Source: Lepidostoma basale (taxonomy: Eukaryota; Arthropoda; Insecta; Trichoptera; Lepidostomatidae). Taken from it: 64,000 nucleotides of DNA. Each line of letters opens with the position of its first letter. The stretch's first letter is position 1. Below the pieces are notes generated by a model that saw only the letters and a program-made list of their open reading frames with translations, was not told the origin of the DNA and did not search any database. Where the stretch lies: the NCBI GenBank assembly GCA_022606425.2, contig JAHDVF020000091.1, positions 267,020 to 331,019 on the forward strand. Reading direction: 5' to 3'. The position numbers were made by a program, and so were the translations under genes. This document shows positions 55,701 through 64,000 of the stretch, in pieces.

Positions 55701-58700
55701 GGAGTATTCTGCCTCCTTAACGTCGGACCATTGCTCTTGTGCTCCTGGTATAATCTGTTATTAATAGTTTTTATCTTGATCAGGTCTCTGGATGGCAACC
55801 CGTTCCGATGTAACTGTCACTTGGCTTGGCTGGGATCGTGGTTGCGCACCACCGAGATGGCAGCGAGCGCCACCTGCCGAGAACCTGCCCGTTTGCGTGG
55901 CACAAGGCTCAAAGATGTACTCCACCACGACTTCAAGTGTTCAAGTAAAAATACATATCTTGTTATTAACATATAAGGGTTGGATGCAGGTGCCAAAATG
56001 AACAGAGTTTCTGTAAGCTGTCTGTTGTATGACACTGTCCTACTTTCAGACATCGAGCATGAACTACAAGTTCTAGTGACTAGTGTGTATGAGGTTTGCA
56101 AGTGAAATGATATTCTTAAAAGAAGAAATCATGACAGTCTGAAACGTTAACGTGAATGGTGAAATCTGAAACAAGTAGACGAGTTTGTGTATTTAGGAAG
56201 TATGTTTACAGTGGAGAGGGATATTGAAAGAAGGGTTGGGGCAGGCAACAGAGTGAATGGTGCACTTAAAGTTGTCATCGCAGTGCACAGTGGTGTTCTT
56301 GTACCGACCCTCATGTATTGAAGTGAAGCTTGGAATTAGCAAATGAAAGAGGAAAGTAGAATAAATGCAGAAGCAATGAGATCTCTTAGACGAATGTGTC
56401 TATATGATAAGGTGACTTGGGCTTTTATTTCTTTCTGTAGATGTCCTCCAGGACTAGATGTATGAATGTTGAGGAAGCGAAGTGCTAGAAGTATGAGAAA
56501 CGGCACGATGGTTTATGTTCTAACTAACTAACTAACCATCACGCCGTCTCCCCGAAGAATGGACTGCCATACTTTTCTTTCCTGACACATTTCTCTCGCT
56601 TCCTCAACATTCATACATCGTGTCATGCACGCGCTTCGACTCCTCAAATGGCCGACATTCAATATTTGATTTATTTGATCGTGGCACGTTTTCCTCGGTC
56701 TTTCTCTTTTTCTGGTTCCATTTACATCGTTAACATATATTTTTTTTACCATTCTTTCTTCATTCATTCTTTCCATACGTCCAAACCATCTTAATGATCC
56801 TTTCATTATTTTGTTCACGACACCATCATACGCACCGCATTCACTTCTTATATTTTCATTTGATACTCTATCATACACAGAGTATCAACACATTCGTCTA
56901 AGAGATCTCATTTCTACTGCATTTATTCTACTTTCATCCTTCTTTTGACAGTTCCATGCTTCGCTTCCATACATAAGGGTCGGTCGGTGGTTTATGTTCT
57001 TGTTATTGTAATGTCTTTTGGAACTTTATACTGATTTGATTTGATTTGATTGTAGGTGAAACCGAAGAGGGGTGTTTAGTTGGAGGGTACTGCCCAGCTC
57101 AGTGCAAGTGTGCTGGGACGGTTGTGCGATGCTCCAGAGCCCAGCTGGACACCATTCCGGAGAACATTCCTCCGGAAACCACAGAACTGTGAGTACTAGT
57201 TCCTAATATAATTACTTGTAATGAGAGGTTTGAAAGAGCTGAAAGGGTTGGATGTAGGTGCCAAAATGAGCGGAGTTTCAGTAAGCTGTCTCTTGTATAC
57301 GGATGACGCTGTCCTACTTGCAGACAACGAGCATGAACTACAAGTCCTGGTGAATAGTATGTATGAGGTATGCATGCGAAATGATCTGATGATGAATGTA
57401 AACAAGTCCATGGTAATAATTTTTGAAAAAGAAGAAATCATGACAGTCTGCAACATTAGCGTGAATGGTGAAAATCTGGAACAAGTAGTTGAGTTTGTGT
57501 ATTTGGGTAGTATGTTTACAGTGGAGAGGGATATTGAAAGAAGGGTTGGGGCAGGCAACAGAGTGAATGGTGAACTTAATGTTGTCATCGCAATGCACAA
57601 TGGTGTTCTTGTACCGACCCTTATGTATGGAAGCGAAGCATGGAACTGGCAAAAGAAGGATGAAAGTAGAATAAATGCAGGAGAAATGAGATCACTAAGT
57701 GTGGGGAAACGTTATATGATAGAATACCGAACGATGAAATAAGAGAGAAATGTATGGCAGATGACTGCTTCATAGATAAAATTAAAAAAGGATCTCTGAG
57801 ATGGTTTGGACATATGGAACGAATGGATGAGAGAAGAATGGTTAGAAAGTTGTACACAAGCAGCGTGAGTGGAAAAAGAAGCCGAGGACGACCGAGGAAA
57901 ACACGGCATGACCAAATTAATCAATTACTAAAAGACAGTCACATTCAAAGTCGGAATAATCAACGTGCGTGCATGGTACGATGTATGAAAGTAGAGGAAG
58001 CCCGAGAGGTATGCTAAGACAGATTGGGAAATGACGTGATGGTTAGTTAGTTTTTTTTTTCATCAAAAATACATCGAAAATTGGGTCCAATTTGTAAAAC
58101 TTAAAGTAAAAATATTTTTTATAGATATTTGGAATCAAACAACATATCGTCGATCGATCGTTCGCGCATATCACATCTGAGCGGGCTGACTAGACTGGAC
58201 CTGTCGAACAACAACATCGGAGTCCTGGCAAATCACTCCTTCAGCGGCCTCTCGCGCCTCTCTACCCTCATCGTCAGCTACAACCGTCTGCAGTGTCTTC
58301 AGCCGCGGTCGCTAGCTGGTCTTCCCGCTCTCAGGGTCCTCAGTCTGCATGGAAACCAGCTGAGCACGCTGCCAGAGAAGCTGTTTGAAGGTCTGCACTC
58401 CATCACACACATGTGAGTACCTAATAACATCATCTCGTGATTCTGACACACTTCTCTATCCTTCACATAGGCAGAAAAAATGGACTGCTACACTCTTCCA
58501 TCCTGACACGCTTCTCTAGCCTTCACATCCATACAGCGTATCGTGCATTGCTTCTAATACAATTGGCAGAGACGAACCGCCACACTCTTCCATCCTGACA
58601 CGCTTCTGTAGTCTTCACATTCATACAGCGCGCCGTGCACAGCTTCTAACACAATAGGCAGAGACGAACCGCCACACTCTTCCATCCTGACACGCTTCTC

Positions 58701-61700
58701 TAGCCTTCACATTCATACAGCGTGTCATGCACCGCTTCTCTAGCCTTCACATACATACAGCGTGTCATGCACTGTCGCTTTTAACACAATAGGCAGAGAC
58801 GAACCGCCACACTCTTCCATCCTGACACGCTTCTCTAGCCTTCACATTCATACAGCGTGTCATGCACCGCTTCTCTAGCCTTCACATACATACAGCGTGT
58901 CATGCACTGTCGCTTTTAACACAATAGGCAGAGACGAACCGCCACACTCTTCCATCCTGACACGCTTCTCTAGCCTTCACATTCATACAGCGTGTCATGC
59001 ACCGCTTCTCTAGCCTTCACATACATACAGCGTGTCATGCACTGTCGCTTTTAACACAATAGGCAGAGACGAACCGCCACACTCTTCCATCCTGACACGA
59101 TTCTCTAGCTTTCACATTCATACAGCGTGTCATGCACCGCTTCTAACACAATAGGCAGGGACGGTGGACCGCCACACTCTTCTCTAGCCTTCACATCTAT
59201 ACAGCGTGTCGTGCACAGCTTCTAGCACAATAGACAGAGACGAACCACCACACTCTTCCATCCTGACATGCTTCTCTAGCCTTCACATTCATATTGATTT
59301 AGTATTTTGATGGTAATTCTCGTATTATTTTTATTTTACCTCTAGCGCTCTTGGCTCCAATCCTTTGTACTGCGATTGCTCTTTGCGGTGGCTGGCCGAG
59401 TGGGTGAAGGTGGATTACGTGGAGCCGGGAATAGCACGATGCTCGGACCCTTTCTTCATGAAGGACAAGCTTCTACTCAGCACACCGTCTTCGGCATTCC
59501 AGTGCAAAGGTAACCTCACAAACCAATCAAAAATTTTGTCTGAATATGGAATAAGTACGAAACTGATCACGGCAATTAAGTCGCTATACACGGAAAGCAC
59601 TGCTAGTGTCAGAGTAAATGGAGATCTTACAGCCTGGTTTGATATCAATAGAGGTGTCCTACAGGATTGCGTAATGTCCCCGTGGTTATTTAATCTGTAT
59701 ATGGACAAGTGTATGAAAGAGCTGAAAGGGTTGGATGTAGGTGCCAAAATGAGCGGAGTGTCTCTTGTATGCGGATGACGCTGTCCTACTTGCAGACAAC
59801 GAGCATGAACCACTAGTCCTGGTGAATAGTATGTATGAGGTATGCATGCGAAATGATCTGATGATGAATGTTTATAAGTCTAAGGTAATGATTTTTGAAA
59901 AGGAAGAAACCACGACAGTCTGCAACATTAGCGTGAATGGTGAAAATTTGGAGCAAGTAGTTGAGTTCGTGTATTTATGTAGTTTGTTTACAAGAGATGG
60001 GCGAGTGGAGAGGGATATTGAAAGAAGGGTTGGGGCAGGCAACAAAGTGAATGGTGCACTTAAAGTTGTCATCGCAAACAAAAACCTATCCAAAAAAGCT
60101 AGAATGGCAGTGCACAATGGTGTTCTTCTACCGACCCTTATGTATGGAAGCGAAGCATGGAACTGGCAAAAGAAGGATGAAAGTAGAATAATAGCAGTAG
60201 AAATGAGATCTCTCAGACGAATGTGTGGATACTCTGTGTATGATAGTGTCGAATGAAAATATAAGAAGTGAATGCGGTGCGAATGATGGTGTCATGAACA
60301 AAATAATGAAGGGATCATTAAGATGGTTTGGACATATGGAAAGAATGAATGAAGAAAGAATGGTAAAAAAATTATATGTTAATGATGTAAGTGGAACCAA
60401 AACTAGAATCGGAAGACCGAGGAAAACGCGGCACGATCAAATAAATCAAATATTGAATGTCGGCCATGTGAGGAGTCGGAGAAATCGACGCGCGTGCATG
60501 ACACGATGTATGAATGTTGAGGAAACGAATTGAGAAATATGGCAGGAAAGAAAAGTGTGGCAGTCCATTCTTTCTGCCTACCCCTTCGGGGAGACGGCGT
60601 GGTGGCTAGTTAGTTAGTTAAATTAATTGATTTTAAATCCCATTTTAGGCGCATTTTAAATCTATACAATGCGTCATCAAACTCATGTTCTTGTATAATA
60701 TAATAATGTATTTTCAAATACAAGAAGAAATATAATTAATAAGAAATAAGCTGTAAATAGACAATAATAATACATTTGTTAACACCAAAACACCAATTAT
60801 AAATAAATGTTACTAAAACTAACTAACTAACTAACTAACTAACCATCACGCCATTTCCCAGGAGGGGTAGGCAAAGAGGATGGATCGCCACACTGGCCTG
60901 TCCTGGCATACCTCTCGGGCTTCCTCTACATTCATACATCGTACCATGCACGCACGTCGATTATTCCGACCTCGAATGTGGCCGCCTTTTAGTAATTGAT
61001 TAATTTGGTCATGCCACGTTTTCCTCGGTCGTCCTCGGCTTCTTTTTCCACTCACGCTGCTTGTGTACAACTTTTTAACCATTCTACTCTCTTCCATTCG
61101 TTCCATATGTCCAAACCATCTCAGGGACTATTTTTTAATTTTATCCATGATGCAGTCATCTGCCTTACATTTCTTTCTTATTTCATCGTTCGGTATTCTA
61201 TCATACAACATTTTCCTGCACATTCTTCTTAGTGATCTCATTTCTAAAACGTTTATCCTGCTTTCGTCCTTCTTTTGCCAGCTCCAAGCTTCACTTCCAT
61301 ACATGAGGGTTGGCACTAGAACTCCATTGTGTACTCTGCCATCTTTGCTTCTGTGGATATATTTCTATTTGCAGTAATGACTTTGAGTGCGCCATTTATT
61401 TATTTTATTCCCAGCACCAACCCTTCTTTCGATGTCTTTCTCCATTTTTCCGTCTCTTGTAAACATGCTTCCCAGATACGTAAATTCGGTAACTTGCTCC
61501 AATTTCTCGCCCATCAAATGTTCGTAAAGAAATTACGTAATCTTTCTTTTCATAACGTAAATGCCAGATAACATTCTGACAATAGAAATGAAGTTCGTGA
61601 CACATCCAATAGTAACATACTTCAGACTGATAAAGCCCGGCTTCAAATCCATACAAAAAATTGTAGATACCTTCTGGTATATATGCACCTAGCTATATGA

Positions 61701-62593
61701 TTACAAGCCAAAAATACATAAGTGCGACAAAGACTCTTTTACATTTTGCAAGCCGTAAGTGCTATGATTCCCAGCGATGGCAGTGTGATTGTCGCACTGT
61801 CTTTGGTCTGGTGTAGAATTCACGTGACAGTAAAATGGCGATAGATTAGCTACCTATCAAATGTCACAAGAATCAAAATGATAGCTTTACCCTTTACATC
61901 CATTTGGCTCGCGTAGTAAAGAGCGATTCAACAAAATAGTAACAATAAGATCAGTGTGTTATTGGCAGCTGGCAAAAGAAGGATGAAAGTAGGATAAACG
62001 CTGTAGAAATGAGATCACTAAGAAGAATGTGCAGGAAAACGTTGTATGATAGAATACCGAACGATGAAATAGGAAAGAAATGTAAGGCAGATGACCGCAT
62101 CATGAATAAAATTAAAAAACATGGCATGACCAAATTAATCAATTACTAAAAGGCGGCCACATTCGAAGTCGGAATAATCAACGTGCGTGCATGGTACAAT
62201 TTATGAATGTAGAGGAAGCCCGAGAGGTATGCCAGGACAGGCCATTGTGGCGATCCATCCTCTCTGCCTACCCCTCATAAGTGCGTGTTATTGGTGTCAT
62301 ATCGACGTGTTATTTGTGTCATTTGATTGCGTCCAATTCAAGACCTGTGTTTGTTAATGGAGTATTTTCTTTTCAGGGGCAATTCCGGACGCAGTGGCTA
62401 CCAAATGTGATGCCTGTCGCTCCAGCCCTTGTCTTCACGGGGGCGCATGTGCTGCCGGTTCCTCTGGGGGCTTCGTGTGTTCCTGCCCTCCAGGATATCA
62501 CGGAGAAACGTGTGCGAAGCCCATCGATGCGTGCTACGGCCAACCATGCGCCAACCAGGCCACGTGCAGCCTGCTTGAAGAGGGACGCTTCAG
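46697..62593 (+). CDS. slit: slit, central part (LRR domain 2 to EGF2), partial at both ends
   Basis: Thirteen exons join in frame. They encode the last LRRs and C-cap of LRR domain 2, the domain that binds Robo; all of LRR domain 3 (N-cap [15 protein letters not shown]-cap [15 protein letters not shown]); all of domain 4 (N-cap [14 protein letters not shown]-cap [15 protein letters not shown]); then EGF1 ([15 protein letters not shown]) and the first part of EGF2 ([15 protein letters not shown]). Order and residues match insect slit closely. Slit is the secreted midline repellent acting through Robo. Five single-LRR exons are involved: four intact ones of exactly 72 bp, plus the gap-truncated first exon. 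LRR-to-LRR introns are phase 2. Domain 1 and most of domain 2 are absent, presumably within or beyond the gap. Introns are crowded with LINE fragments and minisatellites. Confidence 0.95.
46878..47025 (+). repeat. S1 repeat, 5' part
   Basis: TTAATTGTATCTCAATAGAG through GGTTGGGTTAAGC, in slit intron. Confidence 0.7.
47030..47190 (-). mobile_element. JK-B LINE scrap
   Basis: Reverse; contains AGAACCAATCTGCCTTTGG-type and tail phrases. Antisense to slit. Confidence 0.65.
47195..47420 (-). mobile_element. RTE-A LINE fragment, KTMYDRISN subfamily
   Basis: Reverse piece spanning [18 protein letters not shown] to DECVINKI. Antisense to slit. Confidence 0.72.
47530..47601 (+). CDS. slit: slit exon b (one LRR, 72 bp)
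   Basis: Acceptor TTTTCTAG; encodes [20 protein letters not shown]; donor GTAAGT. Phase 2 on both sides. Confidence 0.94.
47655..48440 (+). mobile_element. RTE-A LINE with RT active site
   Basis: Encodes [20 protein letters not shown] and [20 protein letters not shown] (YADD catalytic box of reverse transcriptase), then the [14 protein letters not shown] and [12 protein letters not shown] regions. Frameshifts near 47930 and 48130. Sense to slit. Confidence 0.86.
48620..48691 (+). CDS. slit: slit exon c (one LRR, 72 bp)
   Basis: Acceptor ATGTTTCAG; encodes [20 protein letters not shown]; donor GTGAGT. Confidence 0.94.
48719..48776 (-). mobile_element. tRNA-like SINE head
   Basis: In reverse it reads TTAGCTTAGTTGGTAGAG (A box) and GGGTTCGAGTTCC (B box). 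It lacks a full tRNA fold, so it is more likely a short SINE remnant than a tRNA gene. Confidence 0.55.
48777..49140. other. slit intron, mostly unassigned
   Basis: A few RTE-A words near 48810-48860; otherwise unassigned. From 49130 to 49275 a short RTE-A tail ([10 protein letters not shown] to the GTTAGTTAG tail) is seen. Confidence 0.5.
49317..49388 (+). CDS. slit: slit exon d (one LRR, 72 bp)
   Basis: Acceptor TTTTTTCCAG; encodes [20 protein letters not shown]; donor GTAAGT. Confidence 0.94.
49581..49744 (+). CDS. slit: slit exon e (domain 2 C-cap)
   Basis: Acceptor TGTGTTTCAG; encodes [20 protein letters not shown] and [20 protein letters not shown], the LRRCT with paired Cys. Donor GTAAGA, phase 1. 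Confidence 0.95.
49757..50480 (-). repeat. 98-bp minisatellite, slit intron 5
   Basis: About seven units of the RTE-A-derived repeat in reverse (TTCTCTAGCCTTCACATTCA; CCGCCACACTCTTCCATCCT). The array begins 12 bp after the donor at 49745 and stops about 38 bp before the next exon. Antisense to slit. Within it, about 180-bp pairs repeat as higher-order units. Confidence 0.92.
50519..50663 (+). CDS. slit: slit exon f (domain 3 N-cap)
   Basis: Acceptor TATTTCTTAG; encodes [20 protein letters not shown] and [20 protein letters not shown]. Donor GTAAGG, phase 2. Confidence 0.95.
50870..51230. mobile_element. JK-B LINE fragments in both orientations
   Basis: A reverse scrap at about 50870-50990 and a forward piece at about 50990-51230 ([20 protein letters not shown], a LINE RT-end phrase, then NLYMNEYGS). 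Marks the start of a pile-up of JK-B copies. Confidence 0.65.
51231..51778 (-). mobile_element. JK-B LINE 3' end, (ATAA)n-tail subtype
   Basis: A 137-codon open stretch in reverse encodes [40 protein letters not shown] and [16 protein letters not shown], with the TTTATTTATTTATA tail at 51231. Confidence 0.85.
51779..52230 (+). mobile_element. JK-B LINE 3' end
   Basis: Opposite-facing copy encoding [20 protein letters not shown] and [20 protein letters not shown], with a TTGATTTGA tail. Forms a head-to-head pair with 51231-51778. Confidence 0.82.
52231..52375 (-). mobile_element. JK-B LINE scrap
   Basis: Reverse piece ([20 protein letters not shown]) only about 40 bp from a slit exon. Confidence 0.7.
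52413..52631 (+). CDS. slit: slit exon g (three LRRs of domain 3)
   Basis: Acceptor TTCATTTTAG; encodes [40 protein letters not shown] and [20 protein letters not shown]. Donor GTAAGC, phase 2. Confidence 0.95.
52660..53090 (-). mobile_element. RTE-A LINE fragment, KTMYDRISN subfamily
   Basis: A 109-codon reverse open frame encodes [20 protein letters not shown] and [20 protein letters not shown]. Pairs with the forward copy at 53130. Confidence 0.82.
53130..53620 (+). mobile_element. RTE-A LINE 3' fragment, [10 protein letters not shown] subfamily
   Basis: A 152-codon open frame (53143-53601) encodes [20 protein letters not shown] to [13 protein letters not shown], then a TTGTTGTTGTT tail instead of GTTA. 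Well preserved. Confidence 0.87.
53833..53904 (+). CDS. slit: slit exon h (one LRR, 72 bp)
   Basis: Acceptor TCTTTCCAG; encodes [20 protein letters not shown]; donor [13 protein letters not shown] is a conserved insect slit domain 3 phrase. Confidence 0.95.
53910..55755 (+). repeat. 137-bp minisatellite, array 3 (about 13 units)
   Basis: Nearly identical units every 137 bp (TGCTCCTGGTATAATGTGTC at 54093 and the equivalents 137 bp on). Begins about 5 bp after the donor at 53905 and ends 29 bp before the next exon, so the array is essentially the whole intron. JK-B pieces are in the same sense as slit. Confidence 0.95.
55784..55944 (+). CDS. slit: slit exon i (domain 3 C-cap)
   Basis: Acceptor CTTGATCAG; encodes [20 protein letters not shown] and VLHHDFKCS. 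Donor GTAAAA, phase 1. Confidence 0.94.
55970..56420 (+). mobile_element. RTE-A LINE fragment
   Basis: Decayed sense piece with [31 protein letters not shown] and RSLRRMC. Pairs with the reverse copy at 56520. Confidence 0.75.
56520..57055 (-). mobile_element. RTE-A LINE 3' fragment, then JK-B tail
   Basis: Reverse tail AACTAACTAACTAACC at 56522 and [15 protein letters not shown] to [12 protein letters not shown] forward JK-B tail (TGATTTGATTTGATTTGATT) fills 57000-57050 and directly precedes the slit acceptor TTGTAG. Confidence 0.78.
57056..57188 (+). CDS. slit: slit exon j (domain 4 N-cap)
   Basis: Acceptor ATTGTAG; encodes [20 protein letters not shown] and [20 protein letters not shown]. 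Donor GTGAGT, phase 2. Confidence 0.95.
57220..58050 (+). mobile_element. Chimeric RTE-A LINE
   Basis: The first part (57221-57680) is the GYSVYD/GENLEQ subfamily ([22 protein letters not shown] changed to YTDD). From about 57690 the sequence is the KTLYDRIPN subfamily ([40 protein letters not shown]). Sense to slit. Confidence 0.84.
58125..58412 (+). CDS. slit: slit exon k (four LRRs of domain 4)
   Basis: Acceptor TTTTTATAG; encodes [60 protein letters not shown] and [20 protein letters not shown]. Donor GTGAGT, phase 2. Confidence 0.96.
58436..59300 (-). repeat. 98-bp minisatellite, slit intron 11
   Basis: About nine units in reverse, with a compound unit of about 120-130 bp (a 98-bp unit plus an extra CACCGCTTCTCTAGCCTTCA piece) repeated three times near 58710-59060. 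Begins about 24 bp after the donor and ends about 45 bp before the next exon. Antisense to slit. Confidence 0.92.
59346..59509 (+). CDS. slit: slit exon l (domain 4 C-cap)
   Basis: Acceptor TTTTACCTCTAG; encodes [40 protein letters not shown] and FQCK. Donor GTAACC, phase 1. Confidence 0.95.
59520..60620 (+). mobile_element. RTE-A LINE, longest copy in the window
   Basis: About 1.1 kb starting 10 bp after the slit donor. Contains RT motifs [40 protein letters not shown] and [15 protein letters not shown]. Then [29 protein letters not shown] and a GTTAGTTAG tail at about 60607. Frameshifts near 59760 and 60240. Sense to slit. Defines the family as RTE-like. Confidence 0.88.
60820..61460 (-). 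mobile_element. RTE-A LINE 3' fragment, KTLYDRIPN subfamily
   Basis: Reverse; tail AACTAACTAACTAACTAACC at 60822. Reading up: [40 protein letters not shown] and beyond, with the GENLEQ-like region near 61490. Confidence 0.83.
61755..61950 (+). mobile_element. tRNA-derived SINE, 5' truncated
   Basis: TTTGGTCTGGTGTAGAATTC and GAGCGATTCAACAAAATAGT match the SINE body at 36890-37030. The A/B box head is missing. Confidence 0.8.
61960..62280 (+). mobile_element. RTE-A LINE fragment, internally deleted
   Basis: [20 protein letters not shown] and GKTLYD-type words, a deletion, then [20 protein letters not shown] to SILSAYPS. About 95 bp before the slit exon. Confidence 0.75.
62377..62593 (+). CDS. 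slit: slit exon m (EGF1 and start of EGF2)
   Basis: Acceptor TTCTTTTCAG; encodes [34 protein letters not shown], and [20 protein letters not shown]. Donor GTATAT starts at 62594, phase 2. The rest of slit lies beyond the window. Confidence 0.94.
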
Positions 62594-62625
62594 GTATATA
62601 ACCTAACCTCACATAATATATTTCT

Positions 62626-64000
62626 CGATTGCTCCTGGTCGCTGTTGTAGCGGCCACTACACCAGGCGCTTGTTATAAGGGGCTGCCGGGTTATGGAGCG
62701 TATCTCTCCATTGCTCCTGGTCGCTGTTGTAGCGGCCACTACACCAGGCGCTTGTTATAAGGGGATGCCGGGTTATGGAGCGTATCTCTCCATTGCTCCT
62801 GGTCGCTGTTGTAGCGGCCACTACACCAGGCGCTTGTTATAAGGGAGCTGCGGGTTATGGGCGTATCTCCATTGCTCCTGGTCGCTGTTGTAGCACTACA
62901 CCAGGCACTTGTTATAAGGGGCTGCCGGGTTATGGGCATGTCTCTCCATTGCTCTGGGTGTATTGTAGCGGCCACTACACCAGGCGCTTGTTATAAGGGG
63001 CTGCCGGGTTATGGAGCGTATCTCTCCATTGCTCCTGGTCGCTGTTGCAGCGGCCACTACACCAGGCGCTTGTTATAAGGGGCTGCCGGGTTATGGAGCG
63101 TATCTCTCCATTGCTCCTGGTCGCTGTTGTAGCGGCCACTACACCAGGCGCTTGTTATACGGGGCTGTCGGGTTATGGAGCGTATCTCTCCATTGCTCCT
63201 GGTCGCTGTTGTAGCGGCCACTACACCAGGCGCTTGTTATAAGGGGCTGCCGGGTTATGGAGCGTATCTCTCCATTGCTCCTGGTCGCTGCTGTAGCGGC
63301 CACTACACCAAGCGCTTGTTATAAGGGGCTGCGGGTTATGGAGCGTATCTCTCCATTGCTCCTGGTCGCTGTTGTAGCGGCCACTACACCAGGCGCTTGT
63401 TATAAGGGTCTGCCGGGTTATGGAGCGTATCTCTCCATTGCTCCTGGTCGCTGTTGTAGCGGCCACTACACCAAGCGCTTGTTATAAGGGGCTGCCGGGT
63501 TATGGAGCGTATCTCTTGAAATCTCCTGGTCGCTGTTGTAGCGGCCACTACACCAGGCGCTTGTTATAAGGGGCTGCCGGGTTATGGAGCGTATCTCTCC
63601 ATTGCTCCTGGTCGCTGTTGCAGCGGCCACTACACCAGGCATTTGTTATAAGGGGCTGCCGGGTTATGGAGCGTATCTCTCCATTGCTCCTGGTCGCTGT
63701 TGCAGCGGCCACTACACCAGGCGCTTGTTATAAGGGGCTGCCGGGCTATGGAGCGTATCTCTCCATTGCTCCTGGTCGCTGTTGCAGCGGCCACTACACC
63801 AGGCGCTTGTTATAAGGGGCTGCCGGGTTATGGAGCGTATCTCTCCATTGCTCCTGGTCGCTGTTGTAGCGGCCACTACACCAGGCGCTTGTTATAAGGG
63901 GCCACCGGGTTATGGAGCGTATCTCTCCATTGCTCCTGGTCGCTGTTGTAGCGGCCACTACACCAGGCGCTTGTAATAAGGGGCTGCCGGGTTGTGGAGC
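62626..64000 (-). repeat. 82-bp minisatellite array 3, runs off the window
   Basis: About 17 units in reverse (AGGGGCTGCCGGGTTATGGA; GCTCCTGGTCGCTGTTG). Begins about 32 bp after the slit donor. One unit near 63510 carries CTCTTGAAATCTCCTGG, the same insertion variant seen in arrays 1 and 2. Antisense to slit. Confidence 0.95.

Overview
The window is eukaryotic and almost certainly from an insect. It holds interrupted genes with GT-AG introns, many non-LTR retrotransposon (LINE) 3' fragments, a tRNA-derived SINE and several MITEs. Lepidoptera is the best guess: the RTE-type LINE tails resemble those common in moths and butterflies, and there is a digestive-type dsRNase gene. The species cannot be named from the sequence.

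Three conserved genes can be rebuilt exon by exon with consistent reading phases. (1) Minus strand, 11171 to 1943: a secreted DNA/RNA non-specific endonuclease of the insect dsRNase family. Its catalytic RGH motif reads RGE, and it has two alternative-looking N-terminal exons. (2) Minus strand, 31161 to 22721: a complete PGAP6/TMEM8 gene in four exons (774 aa), with signal peptide, ectodomain, EGF-like module and a 7-TM CREST-type membrane domain. (3) Plus strand, 46697 to 62593: the middle of slit, in 13 exons from late LRR domain 2 through LRR domains 3 and 4 to EGF1 and part of EGF2. It is entered through a 23-N assembly gap and leaves near the window end. Two weaker gene pieces are a possible small secreted protein (44732-46117, +) and an orphan exon (33601-33856, -).

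Nearly everything else is repeat-derived. An RTE-like LINE family with (GTTA)n tails (here RTE-A) has dozens of 5'-truncated copies in both orientations. A second LINE (JK-B, jockey/CR1-like 3' end with [13 protein letters not shown]) and four smaller LINE families (RTE-C, RTE-D, LINE-E, LINE-F) also occur. Non-autonomous elements include a TTAA-flanked piggyBac-type MITE in two copies, a MITE with a 9-bp target duplication, a fold-back MITE, a 3.5-kb TA-flanked DNA element and a dead mariner-like element.

The most unusual theme is the minisatellites. Four families with units of 82, 98, 137 and about 186 bp each contain, or appear to be built from, 3' pieces of LINEs seen as dispersed copies in the same window. 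The arrays fill introns of all three genes almost edge to edge, stopping about 5-60 bp from splice sites. The 82-, 98- and 186-bp arrays lie antisense to the host gene in every confident case.
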